From contig JAYUQC010000210.1 in the NCBI GenBank assembly GCA_043759735.1, positions 1 to 23,452 on the forward strand: 23,452 nucleotides of DNA, in the 5' to 3' direction. Source of the stretch: CAISIP01 sp043759735 (lineage in GTDB: Bacteria; Pseudomonadota; Gammaproteobacteria; Burkholderiales; Burkholderiaceae_C). Shown one piece after another: positions 16,078-23,452 of this stretch (position 1 is its first letter; every line of letters starts with the position of its first letter). A model generated the notes under the pieces. The model was not told the origin of the DNA. It worked only from the letters and a program-made list of their open reading frames with translations, and ran no database searches. The position numbers and the translations under genes were made by a program.

Positions 16078-16137
16078 GCCTGGCGCAAGGTCCCCGCGAA
16101 TGGTTGGCATTGACACCGCGGGTGGGGCCGCAGGTGC

Positions 16138-17781
16138 CTATAGGTCGATGGCCTGCGCCGATCCGGCTCGCTGGCGCAGCTCGAACTTCTGAATCTTGCC
16201 GGTCGAGGTCTTGGGTAGATCTCCAAATATCACCGCCCGTGGCACCTTGAAGCCGGCGAGGTGCTTCTTGCAATGGGCCACGATGTCTTGCGCCTGTACA
16301 CTTGCTCCGGCTTTGAGTTCGATGAACGCGCACGGCGTCTCGCCCCAGCTCGGGTCGGCCTTGGCCACCACGGCTGCAGCCAGTACCGCCGGATGGCGGT
16401 ACAGCACATCCTCCACCTCGATCGACGAGATGTTCTCGCCGCCCGAGATGATGATGTCCTTGCTGCGGTCCTTGATCTTCATGTATCCGTCCGGATAGAC
16501 CACGGCCAGGTCGCCGCTGTGAAACCAGCCGCCGGCAAAAGCCTCGCCCGTCGCCTGCGGATTCTTCAAATAGCCCTTCATCGCTATGTTGCCGCGGAAC
16601 ATGATCTCGCCCATGGTTTCGCCGTCCTGCGGCACCGGCTGCATGGTGATGGCGTCCAGCACCCGCGCGTCTCGCTCCAGGTGGTAGCGCACACCTTGGC
16701 GCGCATTGAGCCGGGCGCGCTCCCCGACATCCAGCGTATCCCATTGCGGATGTTTGGCACATACCGTCGCGGGGCCATACACTTCCGTCAACCCGTAGAC
16801 ATGGGTCAGGTCGAATCCCATCTGCTCCATGCCCTCGATCATCGACGCCGGTGGCGCGGCGCCGGCCACCATGGCCTTGACGCCTTGCGCCAGTCCCTGT
16901 TTCATCACCTCGGGCGCATTGACCAACATGCCGTGCACGATCGGTGCGCCGCAATAATGGGTTACGCCCTGCAAACGGATCGCATCGAATATGGCTGCTG
17001 CCTCGACCTTGCGCAGACACACGTTCACGCCCGCACGCGCTGCAATCGTCCAGGGAAAACACCAGCCGTTGCAGTGGAACATCGGCAATGTCCATAAATA
17101 GACCGGATGTTTGCCCATGTCCCACTCCAGGATGTTGGACAAGGCGTTGAGCGCGGCGCCGCGATGGTGGTACACCACACCTTTGGGATTGCCCGTGGTG
17201 CCACTGGTGTAGTTCAGCGCGATCGCGTCCCATTCGTCGCCCGGCAGCGACCAGACGAAGTCCGGGTCTCCCTGTGCGAGCAGCTCGTCGTACGTGACGC
17301 TGCCGATCGGCACGCCTGGGCCGTGGACCGCATCTTCGACATCGACCACCAGCAGGGGCGCGCGATTCGTCCGAAGGGCCAGCGCCTGCTGCACGACGGA
17401 CGCGAACTCCGGGTCTACCAGCACGACCTTCGCCTCGCCGTGATCGAGCATGAACGCGATCGTCGCCGCATCCAGCCGGGTATTGAGCGGGTTGAGCACC
17501 GCACCACACATCGGAATCCCGAAATGCGCCTCGACCATCGGCGGTGTGTTGGGCAGCATCACCGCTACCGTGTCGCCCCTGCCAATGCCGCGTCGCGCCA
17601 GCGCACTGGCCAGGCGGCGGCAGCGCGTGTAAACCTCGCCCCAGTTCAGCCGCAATGCGCCGTGCACAACGGCCAGCCGATCCGGATACACCTGCGCCGT
17701 GCGTTCGATGAACGACAACGGCGTGATGGCAGCAAAATTGGCTTGCGTGCGCGGCAGGCCCACATCGAAAATTCCGGTCAT
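16138..17781 (-). CDS. Acyl-CoA synthetase (AMP-forming), AlkK-like
   Basis: This ligase activates a fatty or other carboxylic acid with ATP to an acyl-adenylate and then an acyl-CoA. The 547-residue protein shows the P-loop motif YTSGTTGNPKGV (191-202), the YGLTEVYG motif, the hinge region GWFHSGDLAVVYPDGYMKIK followed by DRSKDIIISGGENIS, and a C-terminal PKTSTGKIQK whose Lys is the adenylation lysine. The overall pattern resembles medium-chain AlkK-type ligases common in Burkholderiales. The start is set by AGGAG 7 nt upstream of the ATG at 17781. It is convergent with ggt (60-bp gap) and divergent from the Ldh2-family gene. Chain-length preference is not readable. Confidence 0.92.
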   Translation of the reverse strand: MTGIFDVGLPRTQANFAAITPLSFIERTAQVYPDRLAVVHGALRLNWGEVYTRCRRLASALARRGIGRGDTVAVMLPNTPPMVEAHFGIPMCGAVLNPLNTRLDAATIAFMLDHGEAKVVLVDPEFASVVQQALALRTNRAPLLVVDVEDAVHGPGVPIGSVTYDELLAQGDPDFVWSLPGDEWDAIALNYTSGTTGNPKGVVYHHRGAALNALSNILEWDMGKHPVYLWTLPMFHCNGWCFPWTIAARAGVNVCLRKVEAAAIFDAIRLQGVTHYCGAPIVHGMLVNAPEVMKQGLAQGVKAMVAGAAPPASMIEGMEQMGFDLTHVYGLTEVYGPATVCAKHPQWDTLDVGERARLNARQGVRYHLERDARVLDAITMQPVPQDGETMGEIMFRGNIAMKGYLKNPQATGEAFAGGWFHSGDLAVVYPDGYMKIKDRSKDIIISGGENISSIEVEDVLYRHPAVLAAAVVAKADPSWGETPCAFIELKAGASVQAQDIVAHCKKHLAGFKVPRAVIFGDLPKTSTGKIQKFELRQRAGSAQAIDL

Positions 17782-17819
17782 GGTGTTGCTCCTGGTCTGG
17801 GAACTGGATTGCGCGAGAC

Positions 17820-17842
17820 TTGCTCTGGCATCATTAGAGCAA
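17820..17842. promoter_or_regulatory. Perfect dyad in the divergent acyl-CoA synthetase / Ldh2 intergenic region
   Basis: TTGCTCT (17820-17826) and AGAGCAA (17836-17842) are perfect 7-bp inverted arms around a 9-bp spacer, near the middle of the 91-bp gap between two divergent genes. The size and symmetry suit a dimeric repressor or activator operator. No regulator gene is adjacent, and no strong promoter boxes were fixed for either gene. Confidence 0.45.
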
Positions 17843-17872
17843 ATCCCCTCACAGCCTGGAACTATTGCTGCC

Positions 17873-18925
17873 ATGACCCATCGATACGACGCCGACGCGC
17901 TGCTTGCCACCGCCAACGGCCTGTTGCGCGCTGCGGGCCTGCAACCAGCACCGGCCGCCAGTGTCGCGCGCACCTTGCTGGACGGTGACCTGCTCGGCCA
18001 CGACACCCATGGCCTGGCCCTGTTGGCCCCTTACCTGCGGGAAATCGAGCAAGGTCGCATGGCCACTGGCGGCGAGCCGCGCGAAATCAATGCCAAACCA
18101 GCGGCCATGCTGTGGGATGGCCAGCGGCTACCTGGCCCCTGGTTGATGGAACGCGCACTGGACCGCCTTATTCCCTGTGCGCGCTCCTATGGCATCGCAT
18201 CGGTGGTGATCCGGCGCAGCCATCATATTGCCTGCCTCGCGGTGTACCTGATGCGGGTGGCCGAGGAAGGCCTGCTCGGCATGGTGACCTGCTCCGACCC
18301 CAATACCGCCAGTGTGGCGCCGTTCGGTGGCACTCGCGCCGTGCTGACGCCCAACCCGATCGCGATCGGATTCCCCACCACCGGCGGGCCGGTACTGATC
18401 GACATTTCGGCTTCGATCACGACCAATGGCATGAGCAACCGCAAGGCTGCCGCCGGTGAAACATTCGACGAGCCCTGGCTGCTGGATGCCCAGGGCCATC
18501 CGACCCGCGACCCCGCCGTGCTCGCCAGAACCCCGCCCGGGACCATCCTTCCGCTGGGCGGAATGAGCTATGGCCACAAGGGATACGGGCTGGGACTGAC
18601 GGTCGAGGCTCTCACGGCAGGACTGGCGGGTCACGGCCGCGCGGACCCCGCCGAGGGATGGGGCGCAACGGTGCAAGTGACGCTGCACGACCCCGACGCC
18701 TACGGCGGCACCGACGCCTTCGTGCGCCAGATGGACTGGCTGGCCGATGCCTGCACCAGCAATCCGCCGATACCGGGTCGTCCTGCGGTGCGCCTGCCGG
18801 GACAGGCGGGCATGCGCAGGCGCCTTGCGCAGCGCGCCAATGGCGTTGCGCTGCACCCCAGCATCGCGCCGATGCTCGAACCCTTCTGCGGGAAATACGG
18901 CAGCCCCTTTCCCGCACCGGTCTGA
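17873..18925 (+). CDS. Ldh2/malate dehydrogenase-type NAD(P)-dependent oxidoreductase
   Basis: This is a 350-residue member of the Ldh_2 family, which includes NAD(P)-dependent malate, L-sulfolactate, ureidoglycolate and delta-1-piperideine-2-carboxylate dehydrogenases. Family marks are GHDTHGLALLAPYLREIEQG (about 42-61), IRRSHHIACLAVYLMRVAEEG with the conserved His pair 117-118, TCSDPNTASVAPFGGTRAVL with TPNPIAIGFPT, and GYGLGLTVEALTAGLAG. The ATG at 17873 lies at the head of the conserved region; the longer upstream frame overlaps the divergent acyl-CoA synthetase and is rejected. Which substrate it uses is unknown; similarity among these subfamilies is too close to call by eye. Confidence 0.87.
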   Translation: MTHRYDADALLATANGLLRAAGLQPAPAASVARTLLDGDLLGHDTHGLALLAPYLREIEQGRMATGGEPREINAKPAAMLWDGQRLPGPWLMERALDRLIPCARSYGIASVVIRRSHHIACLAVYLMRVAEEGLLGMVTCSDPNTASVAPFGGTRAVLTPNPIAIGFPTTGGPVLIDISASITTNGMSNRKAAAGETFDEPWLLDAQGHPTRDPAVLARTPPGTILPLGGMSYGHKGYGLGLTVEALTAGLAGHGRADPAEGWGATVQVTLHDPDAYGGTDAFVRQMDWLADACTSNPPIPGRPAVRLPGQAGMRRRLAQRANGVALHPSIAPMLEPFCGKYGSPFPAPV

Positions 18926-18967
18926 GCCCACTTCCCAACCCGGCGATGCTGCGCGGACAATTGCACC

Positions 18968-20827
18968 GTGGCCATACCGCAGTCATTCATCCAGGAACTC
19001 GTTGCGCGCGCTGACGTGGTCGAGATCGTCGGCCGTTATGTGCAACTCAAGAAGGCTGGTGCGAACTTCTCGGGCCTGTGTCCCTTCCATGCCGAGAAGT
19101 CGCCGTCGTTCACCGTCAGCCCGAGCAAACAGTTCTACCATTGCTTCGGCTGCGGCAAGAACGGCAATGCCATCGGTTTCCTGATGGACCACGCTGGCAT
19201 GGGGTTTATCGAGGCGGTCAAGGATCTTGCCGGCCAGTATGGCATGCAGGTGCCCGAGGAAGATCTGTCGCCCGAGCAGCGTGCCCGCGCAGCCGAGCAT
19301 CGGCACAAGCAGGACACGCTGACCGATGTCCTCGAGAAGGCCTGCGACGCGTACCGCAAACAGCTCAAGGAAGCGGCGCGGGCCATCGACTATTGCAAGG
19401 GCCGAGGCCTGAGCGGCGAGGTGGCGCGCCAGTTCGGGCTGGGTTATGCGCCGCAGGGCTGGCGCAGCCTGGCCAGTGTGTTCCCGCATTACGACGATCC
19501 CCTGCTGGTGGAGAGCGGCCTGGTTATCCAGAGCCAGGACGATGAGGGCGGAGACGAGAAGCGCTACGACCGATTCCGCGACCGCTTGATGTTCCCGATC
19601 CGCAACGTCAAGGGCGAGTGCATCGGCTTTGGCGGACGGGTGCTGGGCGACGACAAACCCAAATATCTCAACTCACCCGAGACCCCGGTTTTCAGCAAGG
19701 GGCGCGAACTGTACGGCCTGTTCGAGGCCCGCGGCGCGCTGCGCGAACACGGTTTCGTGCTGGTGACCGAAGGCTACATGGACGTTGTCGCACTGGCACA
19801 GCTCGGTTTTCCAAATGTGGTCGCGACGCTGGGGACTGCCTGCACCGCCGAGCATGTGCAAAAGTTGTTCCGGTTCACCGATGCCGTAGTGTTCAGCTTT
19901 GACGGCGACGCCGCCGGTCGACGTGCAGCGCGCAAGGCGTTGGAGGGCGCCCTGCCCTACGCAACCGACGTGCGCAACGTGAAATTCCTGTTCCTGCCGC
20001 CTGAACACGATCCCGACAGCTTCATCCGGGCCCATGGCAAGGAGGCGTTTTCGCACTGCATCAGCGATGCTGTTCCGCTAAGCCGCTTTTTGGTGGATGC
20101 CGCGCGTGACGGCTGCGACTTGTTGACGGCCGAAGGCCGCTCCCTGATGGCCAGCAACGCCAGACCCCTGTGGAGCCAGTTGCCCGACGGCGCCTTCAAG
20201 CGCCAATTGCTGGGCGAGATAGCGGCACAGGTGCAACTTGCGGCACCAGAGCTGACCGAGTTGTGGATGCCGGGCATGTCATGGTCCGATCGGCAAGCGC
20301 GGGGGCGAACGGGCAACTCCAGTGGCGCCGGCTTGGGTGGCCGTTCAGGAAACTGGCGCACGCCTGCAGCGTCGTATCGACCGGCGGGGCGGATACTGCC
20401 GGCGAGTCGGGCTGACCATGCAGCGCGCATCCTGCTCGGCCATATGGCTGCCTGGGATCTGTTCTCGGCCGAGGACCATGCCCTGCTGTGCAACCTGCCG
20501 GTGCCCCACGGGCCACTGTTCGTATGGCTCGAGCATGCATTGCATGAACGCGGCGCGCAGCCATGGGGCGCCGTACGCGAAGGCCTGCGCGGCCAAGCCT
20601 GCGAAGAACTGGCCCTGCGCGTCATGGCCGACCCCCTGCTGGTATCTGGCGATGACCAGCAGGACGCGGTCCAAGAGCTGCGCAACCTGCTCAGGCGCAT
20701 GCTGGTGGAGCACATCAAGGAGCAGGAAACCCTGGCGATACAGGCATCGCATTCCGATCCGGCAGCGCTGCAACGCTACCGCGAGCTGCAGGCGCGCCGG
20801 CGCGCACTGGAGTCCGCGGGACCCTGA
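18968..20827 (+). CDS. dnaG: DNA primase DnaG
   Basis: DnaG makes the RNA primers for replication and works with the DnaB helicase. The 619-residue protein has the zinc-binding domain with Cys38, His41, Cys59 and Cys62. The basic RNA polymerase segment covers about residues 205-250 (DRLMFPIRNVKGECIGFGGR), and the Toprim core has Glu268 in VTEGYMD and Asp312/Asp314 in FDGDAAGR. A C-terminal DnaB-interaction domain ends at about 615. The start is GTG, with only a weak ribosome-binding site. An Ldh2-family gene precedes it; the rpsU and yqeY/gatB-like genes that often precede dnaG in relatives are absent. rpoD follows, the conserved macromolecular-synthesis order. Confidence 0.96.
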   Translation: MAIPQSFIQELVARADVVEIVGRYVQLKKAGANFSGLCPFHAEKSPSFTVSPSKQFYHCFGCGKNGNAIGFLMDHAGMGFIEAVKDLAGQYGMQVPEEDLSPEQRARAAEHRHKQDTLTDVLEKACDAYRKQLKEAARAIDYCKGRGLSGEVARQFGLGYAPQGWRSLASVFPHYDDPLLVESGLVIQSQDDEGGDEKRYDRFRDRLMFPIRNVKGECIGFGGRVLGDDKPKYLNSPETPVFSKGRELYGLFEARGALREHGFVLVTEGYMDVVALAQLGFPNVVATLGTACTAEHVQKLFRFTDAVVFSFDGDAAGRRAARKALEGALPYATDVRNVKFLFLPPEHDPDSFIRAHGKEAFSHCISDAVPLSRFLVDAARDGCDLLTAEGRSLMASNARPLWSQLPDGAFKRQLLGEIAAQVQLAAPELTELWMPGMSWSDRQARGRTGNSSGAGLGGRSGNWRTPAASYRPAGRILPASRADHAARILLGHMAAWDLFSAEDHALLCNLPVPHGPLFVWLEHALHERGAQPWGAVREGLRGQACEELALRVMADPLLVSGDDQQDAVQELRNLLRRMLVEHIKEQETLAIQASHSDPAALQRYRELQARRRALESAGP

Positions 20828-20901
20828 CGCCGGCGCCGACAACCATGCCCGCGTGGCGGTCAAATGCGGGGCGACGCCTCCGCAGTCGGTGCATGCCGCG
20901 G

Positions 20902-20907
20902 TATAAT
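20902..20907 (+). promoter_or_regulatory. Putative -10 box of a promoter in front of rpoD
   Basis: A perfect TATAAT occurs at 20902-20907 in the 290-bp dnaG-rpoD gap. No good -35 is present at 16-18 bp. Transcription from it would give a leader of about 200 nt before rpoD, so rpoD probably has its own promoter besides readthrough from dnaG. Confidence 0.55.
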
Positions 20908-21117
20908 CCACGGCTTTTCGCGCAAGAGCGACAGCAGCACCTCCGGGCCAGGCCAACCGATGACGACGTTCACGACCGGCCAACCAACCGCAAGGACTGC
21001 ACACCAAATGTTCGCCCAGACATCTTGCCGTATTCGTACTTGTCTGCTCACCAGCCGTCTGCGCGTCGTGCTTCGGCGCCGGTCCTCTTTGTTTTTTTGA
21101 TGCCGTGAGGTTGATCC
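20908..21117 (+). promoter_or_regulatory. Long rpoD leader with T tract
   Basis: About 200 nt separate the TATAAT from the rpoD ATG. The stretch contains a small open frame (20960-21100, 46 codons, no recognisable domain) and a run of seven T (21092-21098) preceded by a GC-rich segment with the palindrome GGCGCC, loosely like a weak terminator or attenuator. I could not draw a strong stem ending at the T run, so regulation is only a possibility. Confidence 0.3.

Positions 21118-23452
<2,335 letters not shown>

Noticed and set aside
17107..17988. 293-codon plus-strand frame opposite the acyl-CoA synthetase
   Set aside because: It is antisense to a gene with all AMP-ligase motifs and overlaps the Ldh2 start; no protein-like pattern.
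20960..21100. 46-codon open frame in the rpoD leader as a leader peptide
   Set aside because: There is no good ribosome-binding site, no run of regulatory codons and no clear alternative hairpins; kept only as a note in the leader entry.

Overview
The window looks like chromosomal DNA from a GC-rich betaproteobacterium, most likely Burkholderiales. The reasons are a PhaR polyhydroxyalkanoate regulator next to rimO, a sigma-70 factor with a long Lys/Ala/Pro-rich N-terminal tail downstream of dnaG, and an RNase R of the Burkholderia type. No rRNA, CRISPR array, transposase or integrase is visible. Family names come from motif recognition by eye, not from database searches.

Left part (1-6317): the 5' end of rpsB runs leftward out of the window behind a roughly 160-nt leader with a long-range stem. 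Divergent from it are an amidase, a DadA-type D-amino acid dehydrogenase, an MBL-fold hydrolase and a bifunctional NAD(P)HX epimerase/dehydratase, all on the plus strand. A convergent SDR oxidoreductase follows. The amidase and DadA genes could act together on amides or D-amino acids, but that is inference.

Middle part (6318-12778): an RNase R gene on the minus strand lacks the usual N-terminal winged-helix segment, and its conserved part begins about 50 bp from a divergent tRNA-Leu(CAG). A nested inverted repeat serves as terminator between that tRNA and rimO. rimO and phaR form a minus-strand pair. To their right is a segment of about 1.6 kb flanked by direct repeats of the 3' half of tRNA-Val(GAC). 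It carries one orphan ABC_sub_bind-type solute-binding protein and looks like a small or decayed island inserted at the tRNA 3' end.

Right part (12779-23452): a type-2 3-hydroxyacyl-CoA dehydrogenase-like SDR, a VOC/glyoxalase protein and a lipoprotein-type gamma-glutamyltransferase are on the plus strand. An AlkK-like acyl-CoA synthetase (minus) is divergent from an Ldh2-family dehydrogenase (plus), with a perfect 7-bp dyad between them. The window ends in dnaG and a 3'-truncated rpoD. The acyl-CoA ligase, hydroxyacyl-CoA dehydrogenase and PhaR fit a lipid/PHA-using metabolism.

The most notable observations are the tRNA-Val repeat-bounded insert, the N-terminally shortened rnr against tRNA-Leu, the structured rpsB leader, two dyads at divergent promoters, and the AT-hook-like tail on RpoD.
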